A stretch of 64,000 bases of DNA from a candidate division BRC1 bacterium HGW-BRC1-1 (lineage in GTDB: Bacteria > Sumerlaeota > Sumerlaeia > Sumerlaeales > Sumerlaeaceae). Under the pieces are notes generated by a model. The model was given only the letters and a program-made list of their open reading frames with translations, was not told where the DNA came from and searched no databases. Of the stretch, positions 45,934-55,187 are shown one piece after another (positions within the stretch are counted from its first letter, which is position 1; every line of letters begins with the position of its first letter). The stretch is taken from the NCBI GenBank assembly GCA_002842095.1, contig PHCB01000008.1, positions 1-64,000 on the forward strand, read 5' to 3'. The position numbers and the translations under genes were made by a program.

Positions 45934-47046
45934 ATGAAAGCCGTACATCACAAAGCGTTTCATCATCTTGCCGCCGCGCTGGTCCCCGCCGATGCGGTGA
46001 GCAACTGCGCAATCATGATGCACGAGATGGTTCAGGATCTCGGGTACCGATCTTTTTTATATGCTCCCCTTCGTGCCGGGGATTATGCAAAGTCAGCGCG
46101 GCGATTGTCCGATCTGGAGTCTGAGATCCGGTCCGGCGATGTTGTGGTTTATCACCACTCAACCGGAAGTGATGCCGCGGAGCTTTTCACGGGGAGGAGC
46201 AATGTCCGTAGGTTGCTGGTTTACCACAATGTTACCCCCCCTTTGCTGCTGGACCCAAACGGAGAGGCCTTCGCTGCCAACGCCCGGGGTCTGGCTCAGT
46301 TGCCCTCCCTCGTGCAGTCGGCTGATCTGAGCATCGCGTTCAGCGAATTTTCTGCCCGGGATCTTCGGCAGGCTGGTGGGTCATCAGCCATAAAAGTGGT
46401 CGCCCTCCCATTGAGCGATGCATGGTGCGACTCACTGCAATTGGTTGCGACCAAACGAGACGCGCAACGGCGACAGAACGACTCAGCGGTCCGACTGCTT
46501 CATGTGGGGCGGGTTGTTCCATCGAAGCGTCTGGAGATTGCCATAAGGGCCGCAGAATGGATCGCCCGCGATGGGGGGAATTTGCCGGTCAGCCTGACTC
46601 TGGTTGGGGACACAAACGCCGCCCCGGAGTACGTGGAACAACTTGTGGCCTATGCCGGCGACCATCCGTCAATAACCCTTAAAGTCCGCGGCTCGCTCTC
46701 GCGTGATGCCCTCGCGGAAGAGTTTGCTGCCGCGGACATTTATATCTGCCCAAGTGCCCACGAGGGATTCTGTGTGCCGTTGGTTGAGTGTATGTTTGCC
46801 GAGTTGCCTGTAATTGCGGCGGCTTGCGGAGCCATTCCTGAAACCCTCGCCGGGTCGGGGATTGTCCTGCCGGATGCCTGTGCGGAGCAGTTCGCCGAGG
46901 CCGCACGACGGTTGTTGCTCGATGCGGCACTGCGCGAGAAACTTCGAGAAAAGCAGCGGGAAGTGCGGGGGCGGTATACGATGCAGTCCTTCAAACAAGG
47001 TTGGGTGCGGATTATAGCGGGACTGCTGGAGCAGGAAACGGCTTAG
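45934..47046 (+). CDS. GT4-family glycosyltransferase
   Basis: About 370 aa, GT-B fold. The N-terminal domain begins MKAVHHKAFHHLAAALVPAD. The donor-binding half has LLHVGRVVPSKRLEIAIRAA, LTLVGD and the EGFCVPLVE signature (E-x7-E) near residue 305. Predicted transfer of a sugar from a nucleotide donor with retention, probably in surface polysaccharide synthesis. The frame extends to 45823, but the residues before M(45934) do not look like a GT4 start. It ends 11 bp from convergent queG. Confidence 0.87.
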   Translation: MKAVHHKAFHHLAAALVPADAVSNCAIMMHEMVQDLGYRSFLYAPLRAGDYAKSARRLSDLESEIRSGDVVVYHHSTGSDAAELFTGRSNVRRLLVYHNVTPPLLLDPNGEAFAANARGLAQLPSLVQSADLSIAFSEFSARDLRQAGGSSAIKVVALPLSDAWCDSLQLVATKRDAQRRQNDSAVRLLHVGRVVPSKRLEIAIRAAEWIARDGGNLPVSLTLVGDTNAAPEYVEQLVAYAGDHPSITLKVRGSLSRDALAEEFAAADIYICPSAHEGFCVPLVECMFAELPVIAAACGAIPETLAGSGIVLPDACAEQFAEAARRLLLDAALREKLREKQREVRGRYTMQSFKQGWVRIIAGLLEQETA

Positions 47047-47057
47047 TAAATTTCCTG

Positions 47058-48038
47058 TCAGTCCAGGTCTGGCTCGGGGTTTCCGTTCTTTTCAAGTCTC
47101 GCGGCCCACTTCACGTTGCGCTGCACACGCGTCCGTCCCGGGCGTAACACCGGGTTTCCTGCAAACCGCCGCTCGAACTGACTGTTGGATGTCGGCTCCA
47201 GGAATGTGGAGGCGGGCTCAACTGCGTTGAGCATTAACCCTTCCGGCAATTCTTCCATAGGTTCGTACTTGGGGTGATTATTGTAGGGACAAACGTCCTG
47301 GCAAATATCGCAGCCAAAAGCCCAGGGTGCCGCCGCGGCCTGTTCGGCGGGGGAGGGGGGCGACCGTCGTTCAATGGTCGTGTACGAAATACATAACCGG
47401 GCGTCCACCACGCCCCCGGCAGTGATGGCCTGAGTGGGGCAGGCGGTGATGCAACGAGTGCACGTGCCACACGTGCCGGGGCGCGGGCGATCTCGGGGCA
47501 ACTCTGCGGTCGTTACGATTTCTGCCAGCAGCACAAAGCTTCCCACGGTGGGAGTGATCAGCATGGTGTTGCGGCCGATGAAGCCCAAACCTGCGGCCTC
47601 TGCGAAAGAGCGTTCCAGAAGAGGAGCCGAGTCGGTGATGATGCGCCACTCATGGCCGGGGATTGTTTCCCTCAACCATGTTTCGACTTGAGCGAGGCGT
47701 TCGCGGAAAACTTCATGATAATCTTTGCCGAGAGCATAGCGTGCGATACGCACAAACCCTGTTGCGATTTCGGGCCGTGGTGGTGGCCCGGGTGGTGCAT
47801 AGCTCGCTGCAAAGACAATCACCGACTTGGCACCCGGAAGCACTGTTTCAGCATTCGATCTGTCGATATTCGGGCGGGCCATGTAACCCATTTCGCCGTG
47901 CATGTCTGCCGATAACCACTGCGCGAGGCGCAACCGATGTGCATCCTCCACCTGCGCGGGAGCGATCCCGACAGCACAAAAACCGGCGGCTACGGACCGC
48001 TGCTCCAGTTCCTCCCGAAATGTGGAATCAATCTCCAT
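47058..48038 (-). CDS. queG: Epoxyqueuosine reductase
   Basis: About 326 aa. Last step of queuosine tRNA modification, using cobalamin and two [4Fe-4S] clusters. Cluster motifs: CGTCTRCITACPTQA and CDICQDVCPYN. The N-terminal cobalamin-binding domain has GEMGYMARP, SVIVFAASYAPP, IARYALGKDYHEV and FIGRNTMLITPTVGSFVLLAE (in two blocks). ATG 48038 is preceded by AAGGG. The need for cobalamin agrees with the corrinoid genes at 21-24 kb. Confidence 0.95.
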   Translation of the reverse strand: MEIDSTFREELEQRSVAAGFCAVGIAPAQVEDAHRLRLAQWLSADMHGEMGYMARPNIDRSNAETVLPGAKSVIVFAASYAPPGPPPRPEIATGFVRIARYALGKDYHEVFRERLAQVETWLRETIPGHEWRIITDSAPLLERSFAEAAGLGFIGRNTMLITPTVGSFVLLAEIVTTAELPRDRPRPGTCGTCTRCITACPTQAITAGGVVDARLCISYTTIERRSPPSPAEQAAAAPWAFGCDICQDVCPYNNHPKYEPMEELPEGLMLNAVEPASTFLEPTSNSQFERRFAGNPVLRPGRTRVQRNVKWAARLEKNGNPEPDLD

Positions 48039-48144
48039 TCCGTAACCCTTGCAAAATATAACCCTCAAACCTCAAGTGACTATTGCGTCCGTCCACAGCA
48101 AGTTTTGGTTTGCCAGCATTCTCTCTGTCTTCATACTCGCCGCG

Positions 48145-49704
48145 ATGAATCATCCAATTTCCATAGGCGCCGTTTCCGGCGGAACTCTGCTTCCCACCGA
48201 GCAGGAAAGGGTGCGCCTGGAAGAACGCCGGCGCGTGGTCGGGCGCTACGGGTTTCTCGCCTTTCAGACCATTTTCGTCATGCTGCCTTTTGCGGTGCCG
48301 GCTCTGTGGGATTTCGTGGCGATTAAGTTTGGTCTTCAGCGCAACATCTATCTGGCCCGCTCGCCCGAGAACCAATCGTTCTTCATTCAGATGGCAGTAT
48401 GTGTGAGTGCGCTCTCTTACTGTGCCTGGCGGATCATCACCCCACCGGGGGGATTGTGCCGTAATTCCTTAACCTATCTGGCTACAGGTTTCTTTGCGGT
48501 TCAGATTTTCTCTGCATTTAATGCCAGCAGTCCCTCGTTTGCCCTTAGCGAATTAATGATGCCTGGAGCGGGTTTCGTGGCATTCCTGCTCATGACCACC
48601 ATGGAGTTCGGGCGACGGGAAATTGAAAAATTATATTTCTGTGGCGTCGTCGGAGTGCTGCTTCTTGCGGCCTATGCCGTGGCTCAAAGTCAGGGGTGGG
48701 AATTCCTGCCCTACAGCCGGTTCGCGGGAGAAGTTTCGACCGAAGAACTGGCCGAGAAACAACGCGTCAGTTCACTGTTTGGTCACCCCAACTACATGGC
48801 CTCTTATCTGGCCCCCATGATTTTCTGGTGTTTGTTCTTTGCCCTGTCGCGCTTTCCTCGCTGGATTCGCATTACCGCCGCTGCCGCGGCTCTGGCGGTA
48901 ATTCTGGCCATGGTGCTGGGTGGCACACGGGGTGGCTGGGTTGCCGTTGCAGGCGGATTCATCCCTTATTATATCCTGATTGCGCTATTGCCCAAGTTCC
49001 GCCGGTTGCTGCTTTTTGCTGCAGCGGTTGCCGTTCTGGTGGGGTTGGCCGTGCTGCTGATTCCCAACCCGTTAATCACCGTTCAGTTTGATGTGGGGGA
49101 GCGCATTGCGGGCAGCAGCGAGATCAGTGCGCGTTTTTATTATTGGATGATGGCGCTCCAAATGCTGAAGCAGAACCTTCTGACCGGCGTGGGTTATGGT
49201 CATTTCAATGTGCACTTCTGGCAAACCGTGGACGCCTTCCAGCAGGGTGCAGATAGTGAGTTCTTCCGCTATATTTTGCAGGAAGGTATACGTGGCGTGC
49301 TGCCCGGTTTTGTGCACAACGACTGGCTGCAGATTGCAACGGAATCGGGTCTCGTGGGCTTTGGCTTCTGGGCGGCCATTTGGGCTGTGCTGCTCAGCCA
49401 GATGTGGGAGGGAGGCCGCATGGTGCACCTTGCCGCGCGTCCCCTGCTGATGTCGGCCACTTTTTTTGCCAGCTTCATCACCATCGGGATTGATGGCCTT
49501 TTCAACTTCCCGCTCCATATTCCCGTCAGTAATTATCTGTTCTGGAGCAGTCTGGGGGCCTGGGTTGTTTTTCGGGCGGAGATTGCTCCCGGCAAGACCG
49601 GATACATGGCCAAACCACCGAAGCCGTCGCGCACTGAAGGAATGATTACCGGGGTCCCGAGGATGCGCTTCAAAACGCAACCCTCTCGAAAAGAACATAT
49701 CTGA
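48145..49704 (+). CDS. O-antigen ligase / Wzy-type polymerase family membrane protein
   Basis: About 519 aa, ten or more membrane helices. The large periplasmic loop holds SSLFGHPNYMASYLAP, the Wzy_C-like region ARFYYWMMALQMLKQNLLTGVGYGHF and AHN-like FVHNDWLQIATESGLVGFGFW, all hallmarks of O-antigen ligase family proteins. Either ligation of polysaccharide to a lipid core or polymerisation is possible. The frame starts at TTG 48049; ATG 48145 is the better guess. It is divergent from queG. Confidence 0.85.
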   Translation: MNHPISIGAVSGGTLLPTEQERVRLEERRRVVGRYGFLAFQTIFVMLPFAVPALWDFVAIKFGLQRNIYLARSPENQSFFIQMAVCVSALSYCAWRIITPPGGLCRNSLTYLATGFFAVQIFSAFNASSPSFALSELMMPGAGFVAFLLMTTMEFGRREIEKLYFCGVVGVLLLAAYAVAQSQGWEFLPYSRFAGEVSTEELAEKQRVSSLFGHPNYMASYLAPMIFWCLFFALSRFPRWIRITAAAAALAVILAMVLGGTRGGWVAVAGGFIPYYILIALLPKFRRLLLFAAAVAVLVGLAVLLIPNPLITVQFDVGERIAGSSEISARFYYWMMALQMLKQNLLTGVGYGHFNVHFWQTVDAFQQGADSEFFRYILQEGIRGVLPGFVHNDWLQIATESGLVGFGFWAAIWAVLLSQMWEGGRMVHLAARPLLMSATFFASFITIGIDGLFNFPLHIPVSNYLFWSSLGAWVVFRAEIAPGKTGYMAKPPKPSRTEGMITGVPRMRFKTQPSRKEHI

Positions 49705-49842
49705 AAACATTCTGCGTCCACCCCCCCAACACTCGGAATATGAGGGGGCCGGCGACTGTAGGAAAACCTTGACCTGCGATCACGGCCCAACCCGCCGTTG
49801 TCGCTCGACCCTGCCGCGACACCTTTTTTCTTCTTAAGGAAA

Positions 49843-49870
49843 CGGGTTTAATTCGCGGCTGAAAAACCCG
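49843..49870 (+). promoter_or_regulatory. Possible rpsF leader hairpin
   Basis: CGGGTTT pairs with AAACCCG across a 14-nt loop, immediately upstream of SD GAGGGGAGGTG of rpsF. In many bacteria the bS6-bS18 complex binds an rpsF leader structure to repress the operon; whether this simple stem is that element is uncertain. Confidence 0.35.
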
Positions 49871-49888
49871 AGGGGAGGTGAAATCCCA

Positions 49889-50323
49889 ATGGTAAAGTAT
49901 GAACTCGTAGTTATTTTCGACCCGTTTCTTGAAGACGCGCAACACACCGAGCAGGTGGATGCGGCCAAGGAACTCGTGGCGAAGCACGGTGGCGAAGTGC
50001 TGAACGTGGACGTCTGGGGGAAGCGCCGCATGGCGTATCAGATCCAGAAGAAACAAGAAGGCTTCTACGCCATCATCCTCTTCCAAGGCGACCTGACCGG
50101 ACCCGCACTCGCAGAAATCGAGCGCGGCCTGCGGCTCAACGAAGTCTGCCTGCGCGAGATGTTGACTCGTCTGCCCGACGAGAAACCCCCACGCAAGGTG
50201 AAGGTAAAGAAGGCCAAGCCCGCCCAGCCGCAAGGCGAGGGTTACCGCAATGATGATCGTCGCTCGTACGACGTTCGTTCGGCAGGTGACGCCGGTGCAG
50301 CTACCGCCGGCAATACTGAGTAA
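49889..50323 (+). CDS. rpsF: Small ribosomal subunit protein bS6
   Basis: 144 aa. MVKYELVVIFDPFLED, GGEVLNVDVWGKRRMAYQIQKKQEG (two blocks) and RGLRLNEVCLREMLTRLPDE match bS6. The C-terminal 40 residues are a basic/Gly tail, longer than the E. coli core. Partner of bS18 on the 30S platform. First gene of rpsF-ssb-rpsR, with a strong SD GGGGAGGTG. Confidence 0.96.
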   Translation: MVKYELVVIFDPFLEDAQHTEQVDAAKELVAKHGGEVLNVDVWGKRRMAYQIQKKQEGFYAIILFQGDLTGPALAEIERGLRLNEVCLREMLTRLPDEKPPRKVKVKKAKPAQPQGEGYRNDDRRSYDVRSAGDAGAATAGNTE

Positions 50324-50338
50324 AAAGAGGTCAAAACG

Positions 50339-50830
50339 ATGCTTAACATTAACCGCATCACGATCACCGGCCGCCTAACCCGCGACCCGGAGACCAAATA
50401 TCTCTCAACCGGTAGTGCTGTAACAACCATGGCAGTCGCCGTGAACCGTCGCTACATGGATCGCAACAACGAGTGGAAGGAAGAAACCTTCTTCATCGAC
50501 GTTGAGATCTTCGGCAAACAAGCCGAGCGCCTGGCCGAAACCCTCAAAAAGGGCCGGCCGGTCTATGTCGAAGGGCGTCTGAAAATCGACACCTGGGAAC
50601 GCGACGGACAAAAGCAAAGCAAGCCTCGCATCTCGGCCGATCGCGTGACCGGCTTCGATGTTCCGCAGCGCCAGGGCGGAGAAGGCGATGATGAAGGAGG
50701 TTCCGAAGCACCACGTTCGCGTGGGCCGAATCCTTCCTCCTCAAGTGGCCGCTCCTCCTCTGGTTCCCCTTCCGATAATCTCGACTTCGGAAACCAAGGC
50801 GGCGGCGTCGAAGACGACATACCGTTTTAA
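50339..50830 (+). CDS. ssb: Single-stranded DNA-binding protein
   Basis: 163 aa. OB fold: LNINRITITGRLTRDPETKY, VAVNRRYMDRNNEWKEETFFIDVEIFGKQAERLAE (in blocks), GRPVYVEGRLKIDTW. A Gly/Ser-rich linker leads to the acidic tip EDDIPF that recruits repair and replication proteins. Second gene of the rpsF operon, 15 bp after rpsF. Confidence 0.97.
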   Translation: MLNINRITITGRLTRDPETKYLSTGSAVTTMAVAVNRRYMDRNNEWKEETFFIDVEIFGKQAERLAETLKKGRPVYVEGRLKIDTWERDGQKQSKPRISADRVTGFDVPQRQGGEGDDEGGSEAPRSRGPNPSSSSGRSSSGSPSDNLDFGNQGGGVEDDIPF

Positions 50831-50876
50831 CCGTCTTTGAGGCAGCTTGAACCACTCACAGAGTCAGGAAAAAATA

Positions 50877-51317
50877 ATGTCAGACGAAACTAACGAAACA
50901 AACGACCAGGCAGCGGCTCCCGCACCTGAAGTCGAAGCTGCCCCGGCCCCCGCCGCGGATGCTCCGGCAGCAGCCCCCGCCGGTGCGGCCCCCGTGTCCT
51001 CGGGTCCGCCTTCGGGTCCGGCTCCCGGTGGTTACGCCGGTCGCCCCCAGTATGGTGGCGGCCAGGGTGATCAGGGTGGTCCCATGCGGCCCCGTGGTCC
51101 CCGGCGTTTTCAACGGCGCAAGGTGTGCCACTTCTGTGTCGAGAAGCTCGATTACGTGGACTACAAAGATGCGAAGTTGCTTCGCCGCTTTGTGTCCGAG
51201 CGCGGCAAGATTCTACCGCGTCGCATCACGGGAACCTGCGCCGCCCACCAGCGCATGCTGACCGTGGCCGCGAAGCGTGCCCGCATCATCGCACTCGTGC
51301 CCTTCAAGACAGATTAA
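50877..51317 (+). CDS. rpsR: Small ribosomal subunit protein bS18 with long N-terminal extension
   Basis: 146 aa. The conserved bS18 core is the last 65 residues ([42 protein letters not shown]). It is preceded by about 75 residues rich in Ala/Pro then Gly ([38 protein letters not shown]), absent from ordinary bS18 of about 75 aa. CxxC in the core may bind zinc. ATG 50877 has AGGA 7 nt upstream. Third gene of the operon; rplI is not here. Confidence 0.95.
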   Translation: MSDETNETNDQAAAPAPEVEAAPAPAADAPAAAPAGAAPVSSGPPSGPAPGGYAGRPQYGGGQGDQGGPMRPRGPRRFQRRKVCHFCVEKLDYVDYKDAKLLRRFVSERGKILPRRITGTCAAHQRMLTVAAKRARIIALVPFKTD

Positions 51318-51368
51318 CAACCTAACAACCCACTCGACACGCCCACAATCAGCGGGCGTGTCGGGCAT

Positions 51369-51445
51369 GGGCGGATAGCTCAGCTGGTTAGAGCACCAGC
51401 CTTACAAGCTGGGGGTCCACGGTTCGAACCCGTGTCCGCCCACCA
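51369..51445 (+). tRNA. tRNA-Val (anticodon TAC)
   Basis: Acceptor GGGCGGA pairs with TCCGCCC. Anticodon stem CCAGC/GCTGG with loop CTTACAA gives anticodon TAC (valine). T-arm CACGGTTCGAACCCGTG. CCA encoded at 51443-51445. Confidence 0.95.
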
Positions 51446-51447
51446 TC

Positions 51448-51494
51448 TTTCCGACCCGTCGCAATTGCCTTGGCGCAAAGCGGCGGGTCGGAAA
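51448..51494. terminator. Long-loop hairpin between tRNA-Val and tRNA-Asp
   Basis: Perfect 11-bp stem TTTCCGACCCG / CGGGTCGGAAA with a 25-nt loop, followed by ATTTCT. It may act as a processing or termination structure after tRNA-Val. Confidence 0.55.
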
Positions 51495-51565
51495 ATTTCT
51501 CCCCGCTAAATTAACCTCTGACGCAAATAAACCAACGGCAGGTTAGTAGAAGCGAGTGTCCCAAC

Positions 51566-51644
<79 letters not shown>

Positions 51645-51654
51645 TTCAAGTTTC

Positions 51655-51698
51655 AAAGCGCCCAAAGCGAACCTTCGCGATGGGCGCTTTTTTTGTTT
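51655..51698 (+). terminator. Rho-independent terminator after tRNA-Asp
   Basis: AAAGCGCCCA / TGGGCGCTTT perfect 10-bp stem with a 16-nt loop, followed by TTTTGTTTTC. Confidence 0.9.
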
Positions 51699-51726
51699 TC
51701 CCGCAAAAAAAGGTGCCTTGCCATGC

Positions 51727-51876
51727 AATGACGCTGGTATGGCAGTCGCAAAATATTGTTGACGGTTATTAAAGCTTGTCAGATCAATATCTTTATCAAT
51801 GACGCCCCGAATCCGGTTCGGATTATTCTGGGATTTTTCAGGGATCGGCAAGGCCCGAAAAGCGAGGCTCCTCATC
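51727..51876 (+). repeat. Conserved upstream segment, copy 1 (before first paralog)
   Basis: Starts AATGACGCTGGTATGGCAGT and runs to the start codon at 51877. It matches 55048-55187 nearly throughout, including AGCTTGTCAGATCAATATCT and GCGAGGCTCCTCATC just before the ATG. Presumably it contains the promoter and leader, duplicated with the gene. A TTGACG could be a -35 box; no convincing -10 is spaced correctly. Confidence 0.8.
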
Positions 51877-54800
51877 ATGTTGCACACAGCCGTTTCGAAA
51901 ACTTTTCTTTCAATCGTTTCTTTGGTTTTCTTGTCGGGTTTGGCGGGCGCTGCTCCAACCGCACCCTTGCCTGAACCGCTGGCTCAATCCGTTTGGCCGG
52001 GTTCTCCCCGTGACCATTACGGTTTGGAGTTTGTTGGGCAGCAGTTCCTTTGGGACGACATCAAGACCTCGCTAACTCAACCCATGCTCAATGGTGAGGT
52101 GAAGGTTATCACTCCCGATGAGCAGAAAGTTTTTATCGGAGGGGCGTTCACCACGGTAGTAGACGTGCAAGCGAACCGTATAGCAAGCTGGGACGGTGAG
52201 AACTGGACTGCGTTAGGGTCGGGGGTGAACGAGGCCGTTAACACGATCGCATTGATGGATGGTGAGGTCTACGCGGGTGGGAATTTCACGGAAGCTGGGG
52301 GGCAAGCCGCCAACTACATCGCCAAGTGGGACGGGAGCATGTGGTCACCGCTGGGTGAGGGGTTAAGCGGCGAGGTCAGTAAGCTGGTCGCACTCAAAGG
52401 CAGTCTTTTTGCGGTGGGGAGGTTCTATGAAGACTCTCCAGTATACAGGTTCGGAATTGCAAAATGGGATGGCGTTCATTGGTCTTACTTCGGAGAAGAA
52501 GTCATCGTTCAAGAGGGTGAACTGGTGACTGATGGTGACAACCTTTTTGTCAGCGGATCCATTACCCTGAACAACGTCGGTTTAGTAAAATGGGACGGGT
52601 CGTCTTGGACCGAATTAGATCTGCCGCCTGGTCATTATTACTGTCCGACCAATCTCACTGAGGACCGTGGAACTATATTTGGTCAACTCGCTTTGGTTCC
52701 GGGTGATCTCCGATCGAAAATTGTTTCATGGAGGGACGGGGATTGGGACACAAACGGGGTGATCAACTATTATTTTGACTGGGGCGTTTCCTTCCAAGGC
52801 ATGGATGAAGGGGGCCTCTTGCTGGTCACGCGAGAGAATCATCTCGCCATTCCCCCGGTCGAAACGTCTTATGGGCCAGGTAGCTATGCATATGGTCTTT
52901 ACGTCGATAATCCCCCCTCAATCCCCGCCATGCACGTCCCGTCGGGCCAAGGTTATGTTCAACAAATAGGCACATCAAAAAGCACCTTGTTTCTCAGTGG
53001 CGTAAATTTCCAATCTGGCATAAGAGAGTATTTCTTTGGAGCATTTCAGCCACGAGTTAATTTGAGCAGGGCGGCGGCCTCGTCGGGTCAACCGATTGAT
53101 CTTGGACCAGATGCATTTGGCTTCTTTAAACCAGAATTGCACTGCGACGCAGCGATCGTGGATTCCGGTTCCTCAGGAATAGTCGAAATAAATCGCGGCG
53201 CGAACGTTGAGGTAGCGGGTGCACGAGTCAACGGGGCCTTCAGGGTTTCTCACCCTGGCGTTGAATTGCCCGGAGCAATGCTGAAGGTAGAATTTAGCTC
53301 GGATGATGTGGCGAAATTCCCCGGTGCCTCTCCTCAGGATTTCCGTCCGTGGCATGTGCGGTATCCGTTCGATTACCCCACGAATTTAGAATCGCTGGCG
53401 GGGGATATGCTTACCGGTACCCCAGCTCAATTCGAGCGGGTTGAAAATGGCCGAAACATCTACTCGATCCAATTTGAGCATACTGGAATTACCGGCGCAA
53501 CCTATGCAGCCCTGCCTCTGGGGGCATTGGTTGAGGATGTGCCCGAGGCGGAATCCCGCCTTCGCAACCAATTTGATTCAGTCGTCCTGGATCAAGATCC
53601 CTCCCTTGGTTGGAGAACCTTTCCACCGGCGGATCGCAGGTTGGGTGGCGCAGAATACGATTATGCCACAGGATCGCTAAGAGCCTATATTTACCCCGCC
53701 CGAAATCGCGAACGAATCGCAGGGGTCCTGTCCAACAAGGATCAGTGGTTATCCTCTTATTGGATAGAATCCGGCACGATTGTCCGTGGATTATTTCATG
53801 TTTGGTCCGGCGGACAGCTTGATCCTGAAAACCATCAGTTGGTGCCGAATTTTAATCTCCGCCTTCAGAACAGGTTTACTCAGTCCACCACCCTTGAAGT
53901 CTTTACGCACCTGAACGCTGACCCTGAAGGCACCCGATTTGGGCGTGATATTCGTCCTTCCCGCGATCCATATAATCCCTCGGTCTACCGTGTGGACTTC
54001 TTCCCCGTGAAAGTTGGATTCATTCCTCTCTTTCCCCCCTTTAGCGGAAGCGGTGGCGTGGAGATGATGATGCAGGCCGTGTCGACGGATCCACAGGATC
54101 ATGGTTTCATCGCGTTAACAGAAACGGTTCTTGCGACTTATCCTATCGAAATGGTGGGGCTGGACCAGGAACCACAGGTGGCTATGCGCGTTGAAGAAGG
54201 CACCTTGGGGGCCGACTCCATTGCCTCGCAATCGCGCTTCATCTATACTCCATCACGGATTCCGGGGGGATTTGGCAAAAAATCTCCCGCCAGATCTATG
54301 ATCAGTATTAGCTCGGGGCCCAAAGGTATCACTCTGGATACTCGCAGTGTCCCAGACAACCTGATTGGGTTGGCCAGTCTTGATCTGGTGGCCGGTGAGC
54401 CATCGGCTCGAGTGCGAGTTGAAGAAGGTAAGCTGGTTCATATTCGCTTCCACCTGACGTCCGAGCAACAATCGCTTTACCAGGCTCAGATTCGTCTGCG
54501 TGCCCGAAGCGCTAAATTTCAATGGAATCAAAAGTACGAAATTGGCGGCGCATGGGCAGGAGGGTGGGATGACCAGGCGGTTGCCCATCGCATTCTACCC
54601 GGACTCGGTGGCTATAACGAATACTCGCGACCGGGTTGCCCCCACGGCGGCTGGTACTCTCTCATCCTTTCGTCCCCCTTGGAAGCATCCATCCGTCCAG
54701 AGTTTCCTGCTGGAACGCCCATCGCTGAGCGCATGCCAGCGCTTTCGGCGCAACCCGGTCCGGGGTCTAACGCCAGTTCATGGCGAGACGTGATCCTGGG

Positions 54801-54936
54801 TATGGATCTGGTCGATACCATCTCCGATGGTGAATTTAAGAACCGCGAAAAAGGCTTGGTGACGCTGGACGCCGTTGAGATTCGCACCTTTAACCGCCCC
54901 ACGGATGAGACGGATTTTATGGGTGTTCCGCAGTAA
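51877..54936 (+). CDS. Large secreted protein with beta-propeller-like repeats, paralog A
   Basis: 1019 aa. Signal peptide MLHTAVSKTFLSIVSLVFLSGLAGA. Residues about 60-270 hold four or five repeats of about 45 aa of the type VYAGGNFTEAGGQAANYIAKWDG...WSPLGEG, as in secreted beta-propeller proteins of environmental bacteria. The remaining 700 residues contain blocks shared with paralog B: GAFRVSHPGVEL, DFRPWHVRYP, VVLDQDP, FHVWSGGQ, THLNADPEGTRFGRDIRPSR and a C-terminus ending DETDFMGVPQ. No enzyme motif recognised. The ATG at 51877 is chosen by the signal peptide and by matching the start of paralog B. Confidence 0.8.
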   Translation: MLHTAVSKTFLSIVSLVFLSGLAGAAPTAPLPEPLAQSVWPGSPRDHYGLEFVGQQFLWDDIKTSLTQPMLNGEVKVITPDEQKVFIGGAFTTVVDVQANRIASWDGENWTALGSGVNEAVNTIALMDGEVYAGGNFTEAGGQAANYIAKWDGSMWSPLGEGLSGEVSKLVALKGSLFAVGRFYEDSPVYRFGIAKWDGVHWSYFGEEVIVQEGELVTDGDNLFVSGSITLNNVGLVKWDGSSWTELDLPPGHYYCPTNLTEDRGTIFGQLALVPGDLRSKIVSWRDGDWDTNGVINYYFDWGVSFQGMDEGGLLLVTRENHLAIPPVETSYGPGSYAYGLYVDNPPSIPAMHVPSGQGYVQQIGTSKSTLFLSGVNFQSGIREYFFGAFQPRVNLSRAAASSGQPIDLGPDAFGFFKPELHCDAAIVDSGSSGIVEINRGANVEVAGARVNGAFRVSHPGVELPGAMLKVEFSSDDVAKFPGASPQDFRPWHVRYPFDYPTNLESLAGDMLTGTPAQFERVENGRNIYSIQFEHTGITGATYAALPLGALVEDVPEAESRLRNQFDSVVLDQDPSLGWRTFPPADRRLGGAEYDYATGSLRAYIYPARNRERIAGVLSNKDQWLSSYWIESGTIVRGLFHVWSGGQLDPENHQLVPNFNLRLQNRFTQSTTLEVFTHLNADPEGTRFGRDIRPSRDPYNPSVYRVDFFPVKVGFIPLFPPFSGSGGVEMMMQAVSTDPQDHGFIALTETVLATYPIEMVGLDQEPQVAMRVEEGTLGADSIASQSRFIYTPSRIPGGFGKKSPARSMISISSGPKGITLDTRSVPDNLIGLASLDLVAGEPSARVRVEEGKLVHIRFHLTSEQQSLYQAQIRLRARSAKFQWNQKYEIGGAWAGGWDDQAVAHRILPGLGGYNEYSRPGCPHGGWYSLILSSPLEASIRPEFPAGTPIAERMPALSAQPGPGSNASSWRDVILGMDLVDTISDGEFKNREKGLVTLDAVEIRTFNRPTDETDFMGVPQ

Positions 54937-54961
54937 TCGTTTTGTAATAGACACTCTCTTG

Positions 54962-55005
54962 CCCCCATCGGTCGTACCGTTATTTGTGGTCCGATACGAT
55001 GGGGG
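54962..55005 (+). terminator. Hairpin after paralog A
   Basis: CCCCCATCG pairs with CGATGGGGG, with partial inner pairing (GGTCG/CCGAT). A short T-rich tail (GAGTTTTCTCC) follows 10 nt later. Probable terminator separating the two paralogs. Confidence 0.6.
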
Positions 55006-55047
55006 ACTCTGGAGTTTTCTCCGGTGAAGCGTGGTCATATTGTTACG

Positions 55048-55187
55048 AATGACGCTGGTATGGCAGTCGCAAATTAGGGTTGACGGATTTTGAAGCTTGT
55101 CAGATCAATATCTTTATCAAGTGACGCCCCGAATCCTGTTCGGATTTTTCAGGGATCGGCGAGGCCCGAAAAGCGAGGCTCCTCATC
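55048..55187 (+). repeat. Conserved upstream segment, copy 2 (before second paralog)
   Basis: 140-bp counterpart of 51727-51876, ten bases shorter through small deletions (for example TCGGATTTTTCAGGG against a longer version upstream of paralog A). Its preservation in non-coding DNA suggests recent duplication or regulatory constraint. Confidence 0.8.
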
